NCBI GenBank assembly: GCA_027451445.1
Contig: DAIDJG010000474.1
Coordinates: 1-64,000 of the forward strand
Length of the DNA: 64,000 bases
Source: Singulisphaera sp.
Lineage (GTDB): Bacteria > Planctomycetota > Planctomycetia > Isosphaerales > Isosphaeraceae
Direction of reading: 5' to 3'
In this document: piece after piece, positions 1 through 8,464 of the stretch
How positions within the stretch are numbered: the first letter of the stretch is position 1
Layout: every line of letters begins with the position of its first letter
The notes under the pieces: model-generated
Database searches by the model: none
The model's input: only the letters and a program-made list of their open reading frames with translations
What the model was told of the DNA's origin: nothing
Position numbers and translations under genes: made by a program

Positions 1-582
1 AAACCGGCGTAAGCCCTGCTTCACGCCGGCGAGGTCGTGGCGAACTCTCCTCTAGCGAATGCCGCTTCGCGGTGGGTGGTTTCAGGATCGGCATAATCGC
101 GCCAACCCGAAGTGATCGAACATAAACTCAAATTATCGGACGTTTTCAGACAGCGTGCGTCTCATTCATCCAACCACTTGGTCATACGAGGCCTCAGAGT
201 CCGAGGATCGGCTTTATGTTCGCTTCGCTGGTAACTCAGCCTGCTGTTGGGGTTTTGACGACCTGACACCACCGCAATGGGGTTGGCGCCCGACACTCAA
301 ATTGAACAGAAAGTCGGGTTAGCCCCTTTGGACCAGGCGATCCGAGTTATAGATGGATAAAGCCCGACGATCTTCGGAGCCCCCGACTGTTGCGCCCGCG
401 TCCTCTGCTCAGGATCGCGCACAAGTTAATATAATATAATAATTAAATAATATTTTATCTTGTTTAAATCTGTGGCTACTCCGCCAAGTTATTGGCGTCG
501 CCCACATAGGTTGCCGTGGTCCGAAAAGGCGTTGAAGGAACAGGCGGAGACGGACGCCTTGGCAGCTATGCCGGGGACGGCG
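1..582. other. Non-coding left edge with a dif-like site
   Basis: I see no convincing gene here. The stretch holds a Xer/dif-like site at 117-144 and a possible half-site on the other strand at 199-222. An inverted repeat lies at 285-294 and 313-324 (GGCGCCCGAC against GTCGGGTTAGCC), with a third GCCCGAC near 363. A very AT-rich stretch around 427-465, unlike the GC-rich surroundings, follows the end of cmr6 on the minus strand and could hold its terminator or a promoter. Neither role can be shown from sequence alone. Confidence 0.5.
117..144 (+). other. Xer/dif-like recombination site, copy A
   Basis: The layout is CGAACATAA, a 7-base spacer, then TTATCGGACGTT. The inner CATAA and TTAT ends facing each other over a 6-8 base spacer are the hallmark of XerC/XerD binding arms in chromosomal dif and plasmid pdif sites. 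The same two arms recur in the same orientation at 8372-8400 and 41096-41122. Function as a recombination site is inferred. Confidence 0.45.
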
Positions 583-1392
583 TCATTCCGGTTCCAACAC
601 CCAGTAGCCGTACCCCGCCACGGTCTTGCTGCCCACGCCCAGCTCGGTCAGCGCCCCGCGAAGCCATTGGGCACCTTGCGCGACGGACTCTGGGTCATCG
701 CTGAGGCTCGCCACGCCGAACCGGTATACGCTGCGCGCCCCCAGCGCCAGGAAGAAGATCGGCTGGGGCGAGAGATAATTGGCCGGTGGTGTTTTCCCGG
801 CGTCACGGTAATACGCGCCGAAGATCGGGTTGATCACGTCACGCTCAACTGTCGGCGAGGTCACGGGCACGCCCTCCAGGAAGAGCAGATCGCCGCGAAG
901 CGCCTCCTGACCGTCGACCATCCCGAACCGGGTCTCCAGTTCCTCCTTGGGCCGGTCCGTGACCCATTGGGCGTAGGAACGGCTGATCCCCTTGAGCGCG
1001 GTAGCGGGGATGACGGGGAACCCGAAGATCGGGTGCAGCGTCATCCCGCCGCCGAGCACGGCGTTGTTGCCCAGGCCAACGACCACGCGCCAGTGGACGC
1101 GTGCCGTGAACGTGATCGCCCCGACCTCGTCGGCCAGGTGCTGCCAGCGCGCGTGATGGGCCTCGATCAGTTCACGCTGGCCTGTGTAATCCGGCATGAG
1201 AGCCTTCCGGTTGGTCAGCTCGCGGAGGAGCCCCAACTGCCCACGCTCGTCGCCGTAGGCCAGGTAGCGCTCGAGCAAAAGGCCGAAGTTGTCGCAGTGG
1301 CCGGCCGCCATGAGTGCGTCGCTGGTGTCACGCGGCAAGGGGTACGGTGTTGCCCAGGGAAGGTCCCTCGGCATTCTCCAGGGCCAGTTCAT
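583..1392 (-). CDS. cmr6: Type III-B CRISPR RAMP protein Cmr6
   Basis: A Cas7-like RAMP subunit of the type III-B Cmr effector complex that binds crRNA near the 3' end of the filament. The 269-residue product has the family pattern: a central hydrophobic strand followed by a GlyLeuGlyAsn segment, a ProValIleProAlaThrAlaLeuLysGlyIle motif, and a C-terminal glycine-rich GlyValGlySerLysThrValAlaGlyTyrGlyTyr segment. The ATG at 1392 overlaps the cmr5 stop by 4 bp (ATGA), which fixes the start; a longer open frame upstream is only the cmr5 shadow. It is the last gene of the minus-strand run cmr1-cmr4-cmr5-cmr6. Confidence 0.88.
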   Translation of the reverse strand: MNWPWRMPRDLPWATPYPLPRDTSDALMAAGHCDNFGLLLERYLAYGDERGQLGLLRELTNRKALMPDYTGQRELIEAHHARWQHLADEVGAITFTARVHWRVVVGLGNNAVLGGGMTLHPIFGFPVIPATALKGISRSYAQWVTDRPKEELETRFGMVDGQEALRGDLLFLEGVPVTSPTVERDVINPIFGAYYRDAGKTPPANYLSPQPIFFLALGARSVYRFGVASLSDDPESVAQGAQWLRGALTELGVGSKTVAGYGYWVLEPE

Positions 1393-1763
1393 GGGATGTC
1401 TCGCTCGAGGATCTCGCGTAGGGCGCGCACGAAGAGCCAGGCCTGCTCGCTGGCTTCCCGGTAGAACCGGCTGTCGCGGGATGCCAGCGCCGCCAGCGCC
1501 GAGCGACCTGAGACGGCCTGAGTGGTGAGTAGCCAACGATCGAGTTGACGGATGAGCAGGCTGTAGGGACTGCCGGGCTTGCCCGAGGCGCGCTGTTGCA
1601 AGCACGCCAGGGCCTGTCCCAATCCGTGCCGCAGGAGCAGCATCTGGAACTGCTGGACGACCTGGAGGTAGTAGTTCATCGACGGGACCTTTCTGGCCTC
1701 GGCGATGGCCTCTTCCGCGGCGCGCTGGTGCGGCAGGTGTTCTACGGCGTTGGGTGCGTTCAT
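1389..1763 (-). CDS. cmr5: Type III-B CRISPR protein Cmr5 (small subunit)
   Basis: The small helical Cas11-like subunit of the Cmr complex, which lines the minor filament with no catalytic role of its own. The 124-residue size and all-alpha composition fit. Family features are the N-terminal ArgAlaAlaGluGluAlaIle helix, the Leu-rich GlyLeuGlyGlnAlaLeuAlaCysLeuGln helix, and the C-terminal Trp-Leu-Phe-Val-Arg-Ala-Leu-Arg helix. It sits between cmr4 (17 bp gap) and cmr6 (4 bp overlap), the usual neighbours. Confidence 0.88.
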   Translation of the reverse strand: MNAPNAVEHLPHQRAAEEAIAEARKVPSMNYYLQVVQQFQMLLLRHGLGQALACLQQRASGKPGSPYSLLIRQLDRWLLTTQAVSGRSALAALASRDSRFYREASEQAWLFVRALREILERDIP

Positions 1764-1779
1764 TGATTGGTTTCTCCCC

Positions 1780-2721
1780 TCAGGACTTCCGGGTTGGTGC
1801 CGCTCGTCGAGTGCGGGCGGGGGCTTTGCCCGTCCAGCGGACCCGGACGATGCCGTGGCCCAGTGTCTGTCCGCCGCCCAACTGGAGAACGCCCGGGACC
1901 AGCCCTCGAACCCAGGCGGTCACGTCGCTGGCCTTTTTGATCCCCGGCAACGGCGTCTCCGGCAGGTTGGCCCCCACGAGGGCGTAGACGAGACTCTCCG
2001 GCGGCAAGTATTCCTCGGTCCAGAGCGAGCCGGGGGCGGCCGTCGCGGTCTTCGGGTCGATGCGGATACGAGGTACGACCTGGGTCGCATGGGTCACGAA
2101 GTAGCGATAGGCACCTTCGGGTAAGAGCACGACCGAGCGTACCGCCCGCTGGCGCCAAAATTCGAAGACGGGCTCGTCGGGAAACGTCTGCTCCGCCAGC
2201 CAGGCGCCCAGGGCACCGACCTCGTCGGCCTCCTGAATGGGGAAGCTCAACTCCTCGAGTACCAGCGTCTGCTTGCTGCCGACGAGGGGCGACTGCGGGG
2301 CCACGCCAGCCGTCTCTGGGGCCAGCGCCGGCAACGCCGGGGGCTCGGCGACCGTTACTCCGTAGGTTGTCAGGTCACGGCGGAAGCGCGCCCATACCTC
2401 TGGGCTCGTGACCCACGCGAACAGTCCTGTCAGCGACCGGACCGGGAATAGCAAGGGGATCGCGTCCGAGACGACCACGCTGCTCGGCTGGCGATCGTCG
2501 GCCTCAGGCCCCGATCCGAGCAGCCCGAGCCGCTCGGCGGGCACCTCCAGCGACCTCGCCCGCGCTCGCAACACCCCCTTCAACGTGCTCCCGGGGAGCA
2601 ACGGGTAACCGGTTGCCACTTCGCGCTGGAGCGGCAAGTCTACCTCGCGGCGGTCCTCGCCGCTGCCTACTCTCAGACTCGATTCAACGTACATGAACAT
2701 GCCTTCGGCAGCAGCAAACAT
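1780..2721 (-). CDS. cmr4: Type III-B CRISPR RAMP protein Cmr4
   Basis: Cas7-type backbone subunit of the Cmr complex, responsible for target RNA cleavage at 6-nt intervals. The 313-residue product begins with the canonical TyrValGluSer...GlySerGly strand-loop, then ValAspLeuProLeuGlnArgGlu and the GlyTyrProLeuLeuProGlySerThrLeuLysGly motif. Asp28, in the position of the catalytic loop Asp of Cmr4 proteins, is kept, so RNase activity is plausible. I chose the ATG at 2721 because GGAGG lies 6 nt upstream; a TTG at 2772 overlapping the cmr1 stop would add 17 residues. Confidence 0.9.
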   Translation of the reverse strand: MFAAAEGMFMYVESSLRVGSGEDRREVDLPLQREVATGYPLLPGSTLKGVLRARARSLEVPAERLGLLGSGPEADDRQPSSVVVSDAIPLLFPVRSLTGLFAWVTSPEVWARFRRDLTTYGVTVAEPPALPALAPETAGVAPQSPLVGSKQTLVLEELSFPIQEADEVGALGAWLAEQTFPDEPVFEFWRQRAVRSVVLLPEGAYRYFVTHATQVVPRIRIDPKTATAAPGSLWTEEYLPPESLVYALVGANLPETPLPGIKKASDVTAWVRGLVPGVLQLGGGQTLGHGIVRVRWTGKAPARTRRAAPTRKS

Positions 2722-2768
2722 CGCGATCCTCCAATTCTCGTCGACCCCGACCCCGGTTGCGCGCTCGT

Positions 2769-3998
2769 TCAACGCAAGGCCACTTGACAGAGGGCGGCCC
2801 CTTGCCCTCGGACATGGTCGAACCAGCGGTCAATCAACGAGAAGTCGGCCGGCATGTCCACCCGTGCCGGCCGCATCGAGTAATCGCCAGGCTTGACGGT
2901 CATTTCGTGATCGGGAAGTAGTCGTGAACGAAAGACCCCCATGAGCAGTCCATACGTGGCCGGAGTGCCTTTCAACGGTACGATCCGGAAGAACAGGGGC
3001 GAGCTCCTCCCCAGCCCACGCACCGGTGCCACCGTTGCCGACGCCTTGCGCCTCGCCTCGCGAGAATCGACACCCCGTCCGGTCAGGTCGGCGAAGATCG
3101 ACTTGAAGAAGAACGTGAGCGGCAGCCCCAGCACGGCTCGCTGGATCGTCCGCGCGCTCAGGCGGCCCATCGTGAGCAACTCGGCGATACTGCTGGCGTC
3201 CAGCTTGTGTTCGATCCGGAAGGCCCGGAATGTCTCGCCGGCCCAATTGACGGCCTCCCACCATGAGAGGAAGGTCTTGTCGAGCAGGTACAGTTCGCAA
3301 ACGCGCTCGTGGAGGACGTCGAACGCCGCTGGCTCGGCCGGCGGCCGCGCCTCCCAGCCGGCCACCTGCCGCAAGCGCTGCAACCCCGCGCCCAACTCCG
3401 CAGCTAACTCCGCGGGAGTCGCCGCGCGACTCGCCAGGGGCGGCAAGCCGGCGGGCCAGCTCTCAGGCTCAGCAACGGCCCGGATTCCCCCGGCTCCCCG
3501 TCGAGCGCGTGCGCCGACTCCCCCCAGCCGTAGTAAGAGCCACAGTGAGGCCGACGCCAGCTCGAAGCTGTCGGCCATCTCCACTCTCCGCCCCGCCACG
3601 TCCACCGCGTCGAACGGGAAGGGACGCAGTTGCAACCGCATCGCGAACCGCTCGCCCGGCACGATTGCATCACGCTTCTGCTGAAGGACCGACCAGAACA
3701 TGTAGTGCAGCCCTGGGAGCTGCTCGGGATCACCGGCAACGCTTGGGCTCGTTTGCGGAGACCCGAACATCCGCACCGCCACCGACGAGGCACGCGACGT
3801 GTTCCCGAAGACCGCCGACTCCGCCTCGAAAACATCCTTCAGCGCCCCCCCGAGCAAGCCGCCGGCAAGCGCCCGGAACCAGTACCGTAAGCACCCGCGC
3901 ACAGACGGCGCCCGTAGCTCGGTCCGGGCGTCGGCCCCACCGATCCATAGTGGAGTGACGGCCTCCAACTCCACGTTCAGCGTTCTAGGAATACCCAT
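2769..3998 (-). CDS. cmr1: Type III-B CRISPR RAMP protein Cmr1
   Basis: RAMP subunit capping the Cmr complex. Of the 409 residues, the N-terminus carries the Cmr1 signature: a ValGluAlaValThrProLeuTrpIleGlyGly strand followed by ArgAlaProSerValArgGlyCysLeuArgTyrTrpPheArgAla, which gives high confidence. The frame stays open for another 308 codons upstream, but the homology starts at the ATG at 3998, which has an AAGGGTGA ribosome-binding site. It is the first recognisable cas gene of the run. Normally cmr2 (cas10) and cmr3 lie between cmr1 and cmr4; here cmr4 follows directly, so both are missing. Confidence 0.88.
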   Translation of the reverse strand: MGIPRTLNVELEAVTPLWIGGADARTELRAPSVRGCLRYWFRALAGGLLGGALKDVFEAESAVFGNTSRASSVAVRMFGSPQTSPSVAGDPEQLPGLHYMFWSVLQQKRDAIVPGERFAMRLQLRPFPFDAVDVAGRRVEMADSFELASASLWLLLRLGGVGARARRGAGGIRAVAEPESWPAGLPPLASRAATPAELAAELGAGLQRLRQVAGWEARPPAEPAAFDVLHERVCELYLLDKTFLSWWEAVNWAGETFRAFRIEHKLDASSIAELLTMGRLSARTIQRAVLGLPLTFFFKSIFADLTGRGVDSREARRKASATVAPVRGLGRSSPLFFRIVPLKGTPATYGLLMGVFRSRLLPDHEMTVKPGDYSMRPARVDMPADFSLIDRWFDHVRGQGAALCQVALR

Positions 3999-4963
3999 GG
4001 CGTCACCCTTGTTGACCGCGTTCCCGGCGTGGTCTTTGAAACCTCCCTGAGGACGGTCCAACCAAAGACGACAGGAACCTCGCGGTCGCCCACGGTGCAG
4101 ATGCTCTTGACTCCGGAGATTACGCAGCCTGTTCTGCTCCTGCAAGAGAAACGCGGAACCGCTTGGGCAGAAGAACACGGGTCTTCGCACCTCCCCGAGA
4201 CGATTGGGTCGCGCGTTCATGTTGCGGGGCCGGAAATCCAACGCCGGTTCTTCCAGGTCCTCATCGAGAAGGCAGACAAAGAACTCGTCCTCCAACAGCG
4301 ACAAGGCAGGGGCGGCGCTGGCATTCAGCGTGGGGGCAAATGTCCCTTTACGTTCAAGATGATGTTCGACGAGGTGACGGTCCGGCGGTCGCGAATCCTC
4401 TACAAGCAGGACGGCAAGATCGAGACACCATCGGCCGTCGCCTCGAATACCCCTCACCACTTGGCGATTACCCAGCACCTGGATGATGTGGTTTACGATC
4501 AGATGAGCGACCAGTCGATGGAAAACAGCCGTGCTGAGATTTGCCAAGTCGCCTACGACGAGGATCTCTTGGCGCGAAGTAAGATCCTCAAGACCGTCCA
4601 TCAAGAATGCGAACAAGTCGTTGCCGCGCAACGTACGCGGGCTCGGTCCATCCTGATCGACGCCTCCGACGCTCGGTTGGCCCAGCTTGGCCCTGCGGTG
4701 ACCGATCCCGACGATGTGACGGGTTTGGTCAATGACGACCCGCGGTTTGACGAGACGGAGGAGACCCGACCAACATAATGTCACTTTTATGTTCGATGGG
4801 GCAGGGGAGGTGGTGAGTGATCTCGGGGTCATTGTCGCTGGAAGTGACTGTCGTACTTGGCTGCTGAGCCGAGCTCGGATAGGGGCGCTCTCTTCTCGCG
4901 TACCCGTCCGCCAAATCTCCATGGGTTAACGCCACTCTGGCCGATGCCTCCTTCGCCGGATGT
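3999..4963. other. Ambiguous interval upstream of cmr1
   Basis: About 960 bp separate cmr1 from the MBL-fold gene. Two mutually antisense frames with aligned codons are open: plus-strand 4029-4778 (249 codons from GTG) and the minus-strand upstream extension of cmr1 (to 4922). I recognise neither product. In a sampled part, GC content at codon positions 1 and 3 is nearly equal, so composition does not say which strand codes, if either does. This is the place where cas10 and cmr3 would be expected, but nothing resembling an HD, GGDEF/palm or Cmr3 sequence is seen. A near-palindromic dif-like site lies at 4770-4795. Confidence 0.4.
4770..4795 (-). other. Palindromic dif-like site, copy D
   Basis: Read on the minus strand: CGAACATAA, an 8-base spacer, TTATGTTGG. 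The left arm is identical to that of sites A, B and C, while the right arm is its near-perfect inverse (8 of 9) instead of TTATCGGACGT. It lies between the cmr genes and the MBL/NTPase pair, dividing the block into two sub-cassettes. The function is inferred. Confidence 0.35.
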
Positions 4964-5998
4964 CTACTCTCTCACGACGACCGAACCGCGGCCGTAGCGC
5001 TCGTCCTGGATCTGTCCTGTACGGTCGAAACCCACCAGAACATGGCAGGCGAGAGACTCGGCTGTAAACTTGATGGGCTGGGCCGTGTGCTCACCTGCCA
5101 CGGGGACGGGTGGCGATGCGGGCGCATGTCCGGCGTGCAATGCGGCTCTCGTCGCCTGAGCCGGGACCGGCCCCTGCGACTCGTACGCCACAGGCAGTCC
5201 CGTCAGGCACAGTCGGGAGACGGAACGGAGCAGGAGATCGACCCCTTGGTTCTCCTCGAATCGCGGCAGCCCCCGCTTACGATTCCACGGGGTTACGATC
5301 CAGAAGCGGTCGCGGGACCCCGTCGCGTAGCAGGCGTGGATGGCACCCCGGGACCCGTGGTGAGGGACTTTGAGCGCGTGGTGGTCCCCGAGGTCCGCAT
5401 AGACTTCGGCGATTCTGTCCCACTCTGCCTGCTCCACGTCCGCACCTAACAGGACGCGCACTCGCTCCCATTCGATGAGCATTGCCGCCGACAGGCGGTT
5501 CGGCCCGGGGTGTGGCTGTAGCGAGGCGAGGGCGTCGTCGGGGTGCAGCACCGTGATATTGGCGGTACCCACCGGTCTGGAGTCCCCACGGCGGAGCAGC
5601 CATCGAGTCGCAACATCGCCACTCCAGCGGGTGTGAATGGCGGCCATGACCTGTTCCAGTAATCCCATATCCAGTAGTTCGTCCGCATCAAGTGAGTCGA
5701 ACCATTCCCGCCACTCGACAACTCTCGGGTCGGCGCAGCCCACGACGCCGGCGCGATGGCGATCCAAGATGCGGTCGAAGCCGCGAATGTGATCGAAGTG
5801 CGGATGCGTCAAGAGCGCGTAAGACCACTCGCCACCCGCGAGGTCGAGCATTTGGAGCGAGGGACACTGGTCAGCGATCACGCAACTGTCGATAAGAACC
5901 CAGTGCCCGCCTGGGATGCGAAGGACGACGGCTTCACCGAACCCTGGTCCGAACACCATCACGTAGAGCAGGTCGTCTCGAAGCGCGGGCCAGCTCAT
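4964..5998 (-). CDS. ComEC-like metallo-beta-lactamase-fold hydrolase
   Basis: 344-residue MBL-fold protein. It has the metal-binding signature HisProHisPheAspHis (HxHxDH) after LeuLeuThr, an Asp in the GlyAlaAspVal strand, and the later HisHisGlySer motif typical of the ComEC/Rec2 branch. A nuclease or other hydrolase is likely; the substrate is unknown. There is no signal peptide or membrane segment. The ATG at 5998 overlaps the stop of the upstream NTPase by 4 bp, so the two are translationally coupled. The C-terminal ~60 residues are Pro/Ala-rich and look like a tail. The pairing with a STAND-like NTPase resembles type 1 AVAST (Avs1) defence, though the third Avs1 component, a trypsin-like protease, is not visible here. 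Confidence 0.75.
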   Translation of the reverse strand: MSWPALRDDLLYVMVFGPGFGEAVVLRIPGGHWVLIDSCVIADQCPSLQMLDLAGGEWSYALLTHPHFDHIRGFDRILDRHRAGVVGCADPRVVEWREWFDSLDADELLDMGLLEQVMAAIHTRWSGDVATRWLLRRGDSRPVGTANITVLHPDDALASLQPHPGPNRLSAAMLIEWERVRVLLGADVEQAEWDRIAEVYADLGDHHALKVPHHGSRGAIHACYATGSRDRFWIVTPWNRKRGLPRFEENQGVDLLLRSVSRLCLTGLPVAYESQGPVPAQATRAALHAGHAPASPPVPVAGEHTAQPIKFTAESLACHVLVGFDRTGQIQDERYGRGSVVVRE

Positions 5999-8067
5999 CC
6001 TACCCATCCATCCCCTCTCAGGTATCGCAATGGGTCGGGGAAGAGCGGCGGAAGATCTTGGTCCTCCCAGTGCTCCGCTCGGTGAACCCGGATAATTAGA
6101 ATCTCCTCGTCGCCATAGACTCCGAGTTCCACAAATCGGCCCGCCTTCAATCTGGCCGCTGATTCGTCCCTCGAACAGCGATCGAAGTCTGCGAAGTTGA
6201 AGGACATACTCAGGAAGTGCGGCTGCCCCGCCTGTTCTGTCGGAGCTTCCGCGACGACCAGATGGACCCCGTCGTCGTCTATCTCCTGGATGCGGCCGAC
6301 GAGCCAACGCCGCAATGTCTTGCCGGTCTCCGTCTGCAGGGCGCACAGGTGAGGGCCTCGCCACCACCGCTCGGGCGGTATCGTCAAGGGGAAGACAGCC
6401 CGTTGACGGGCGGCCTCGACTAGGAAGCAGAGCCTACGCCGGATGGCGCGAAGCCCAGGGTGCTCCTGGAACACCTCCTGGGGGATTCCCCAGAGCACCT
6501 TGTTTGCGAAGTCGATCTGCCCCCGGTGGACGAGTAGGCGCGCTACCCAGAGGTGCAAGCTCTCGTACACTCTCGGGTCGGCGTCCTGATCCGGAAGACC
6601 AAGCGCGTCGGTCGCGGCACTCCAGGCGGCCTGCGCATCCGAGATGCGACCTCGCGTGATGAGGAAGTTGATCCAGCGCGACCGCCACCAGACGTTCAGT
6701 TCGTCCAGCTCGATGGCCCGAAGGTAGTGCTCCTCCACCCGCTGGGCATTTTTCCCGAGGACATCGAGGTTGAACGCCAGGTAGTGGTGCCCGTAATCGT
6801 CCTCCCCATCCCACTCCACCGCGCGCTCGAAGACGGTAACGGCACCCTCGCGATCCTTGACCTCCTGCGACAGTACGCGCCCGAGGGTGTGTAGCTGATC
6901 CACGAAAAAGGCGCGGAACGTGGTGAGCGTTGTCCGGTCCGGCGCCGAGGCGGCATGGTGGAAGGCCTCCATCTCGTCCAGGACCGCCCCGGGTTCGTTT
7001 CGGCTCGCGCGGTTCTGGAAGCGGTCCTTGTAATATCGCGCGAGCCGCTGGTGTGTTCGCCCCCGCTCTTCGTGGGACAACCACTCGCGTATTCGCCCTT
7101 CGGCCCGGAGCACCTCGTGCATCGAGAGGATCGATCCGTCGTCTACGAGCAGCCCGCGCGTGATCAGACACGCGTGCGGTCCGGTTGAGGGCAGTTCGCT
7201 CAGGAGCCCGAGGATTTCTCGGTCGAATGGGGCGCGCGGCAGGGCAAGGCGCGCCCAGGTTTGACAAACCGCGGCCATGTCCATTCGCGCCGTTAGGGCG
7301 TCGGCGAGGAAGCGAGCGGCATCCCTCGCGGTCGCAGCCTCTGGAAGCCAACGAATCACAGAAGGCACGCCGGTCACAAACGCACACGCAACCAGGAGAT
7401 CCAGTTCCAGAACCGATCGGTGCGAGGGCCAATCCCCGAGCGCGGCAAGCAAATCGAACGCGGTGGGAGCAAGATCACCCCAACTCTGAGCGTAGGATTC
7501 GCCGAGGGTCGCAGGCGGTGCACCCAACGCCAGCGGGCGCCGCATGTGCCCTCGTAATTCCGGCGGGAGGAAGCCGGCAACGACGCGACGGCAGGGCGCA
7601 GACTCGACTAGAGCGCGGAACACTTCAAGGGAATGGTCGCGAGCACGAGCCTCCTCCGAAACGTCCGCCGGCCATAAGAGGGGTTCGTCACAGAGCAGGA
7701 CGACATCCATTCGCTGCTCGCTGAGCCACTGTCGGATACCCCGAATCTTCTCACTCCAAGGGCAGCTCGGCGCTGTCAGCGTGTCGAACTGGCCGTTGAT
7801 CCGGCCCCGTATTTTCAGCCCCACGCCGAGCTGCATCAACGCACTCGGGCCGGCGTCAAGCGAGCGGAACGAGGGGGCCACGAGCACGGGCACCAGTGAA
7901 TGTCGGTCGAGGTGTTTTTGAAGGAGAGCGAGCAAGTAGCTCTTTCCGGCGCCGGCTGGGGCTGAGACCTGCCAAAGGCTGTGAGGTGAGGGAGCCGTCG
8001 CAAGAATCTCGTCGGTAAGTACTTGCGCCAGATTCTCCACCTGCGGTAGACGGAGGCGACTCATCAC
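5995..8067 (-). CDS. STAND-like P-loop NTPase with helical repeat region
   Basis: 690-residue protein. Residues ~36-43 carry a Walker A (AlaProAlaGlyAlaGlyLysSer) and ~121-128 a Walker B (AspValValLeuLeuCysAspGlu). Residues ~180-340 look like the winged-helix region of a STAND module (LeuSerMetHisGluValLeuArgAlaGluGlyArgIleArg). Residues ~370-580 form TPR-like helical pairs, followed by a beta-rich C-terminal domain. Such proteins usually sense a ligand through the repeats and switch on a partner; the coupled MBL-fold gene is the obvious effector. The start is GTG with GGAG 6 nt upstream; ATG one codon later is the alternative. At 690 residues it is much shorter than known Avs proteins. Confidence 0.7.
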   Translation of the reverse strand: MMSRLRLPQVENLAQVLTDEILATAPSPHSLWQVSAPAGAGKSYLLALLQKHLDRHSLVPVLVAPSFRSLDAGPSALMQLGVGLKIRGRINGQFDTLTAPSCPWSEKIRGIRQWLSEQRMDVVLLCDEPLLWPADVSEEARARDHSLEVFRALVESAPCRRVVAGFLPPELRGHMRRPLALGAPPATLGESYAQSWGDLAPTAFDLLAALGDWPSHRSVLELDLLVACAFVTGVPSVIRWLPEAATARDAARFLADALTARMDMAAVCQTWARLALPRAPFDREILGLLSELPSTGPHACLITRGLLVDDGSILSMHEVLRAEGRIREWLSHEERGRTHQRLARYYKDRFQNRASRNEPGAVLDEMEAFHHAASAPDRTTLTTFRAFFVDQLHTLGRVLSQEVKDREGAVTVFERAVEWDGEDDYGHHYLAFNLDVLGKNAQRVEEHYLRAIELDELNVWWRSRWINFLITRGRISDAQAAWSAATDALGLPDQDADPRVYESLHLWVARLLVHRGQIDFANKVLWGIPQEVFQEHPGLRAIRRRLCFLVEAARQRAVFPLTIPPERWWRGPHLCALQTETGKTLRRWLVGRIQEIDDDGVHLVVAEAPTEQAGQPHFLSMSFNFADFDRCSRDESAARLKAGRFVELGVYGDEEILIIRVHRAEHWEDQDLPPLFPDPLRYLRGDGWVG

Positions 8068-8371
8068 ACGCTACTCCGTTTCGATGAGGAGGGCACTCGA
8101 GGGGACGGTTGCATGAAGTAGCGCGCTCCCCAGTTGCAACTGCGTACGTCGGTGTTCGTCCGAACAATGAGATTATAGCAGGCACCGGGTTGCCGTGTGA
8201 CCACTGGCCGATCACCTGGGTGGGTGACCGCCATGACGGTTCCTAGTTAAGCCGGTAGCCTGCACGCGTTGTGTGCTGGACCGAAGCCATTTTCCCCTTC
8301 GACTCTCGACCGTCGCGGTGGGATCACGGATGTGGAAAGTCCATACAATCGGCAAACGTGGCAGACTCAAT

Positions 8372-8400
8372 CGAACATAATGACATCCTTATCGGACGTT
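8372..8400 (+). other. Xer/dif-like recombination site, copy B
   Basis: CGAACATAA, an 8-base spacer, TTATCGGACGTT: both arms are identical to copy A at 117-144 and in the same orientation. The two copies bracket the Cmr/MBL/NTPase block (about 8.25 kb), so excision or acquisition by a site-specific recombinase is a possible origin. Confidence 0.45.
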
Positions 8401-8464
8401 CTGGCCAACGGCTTTTCAGTGACAAGGTAAACTGAAGGTACCGTCCGTGAGGCAAAGGACATTT

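Noticed and set aside
285-370. Integron attC site
   Set aside because: The inverted repeat lacks the GTTRRRY/RYYYAAC core pattern and no integrase or cassette array is present.
460-1464. Long plus-strand open frame opposite cmr5/cmr6
   Set aside because: It is antisense to well-supported cmr genes and its translation shows no family features.
2769-4922. A 717-residue fusion including Cmr1
   Set aside because: Cmr1 homology starts at the ATG at 3998 with its own ribosome-binding site; the upstream extension is unrecognised.
1-8400. CRISPR array next to the cmr genes
   Set aside because: I saw no regularly spaced direct repeats of 25-40 bp in this region or elsewhere in the window.
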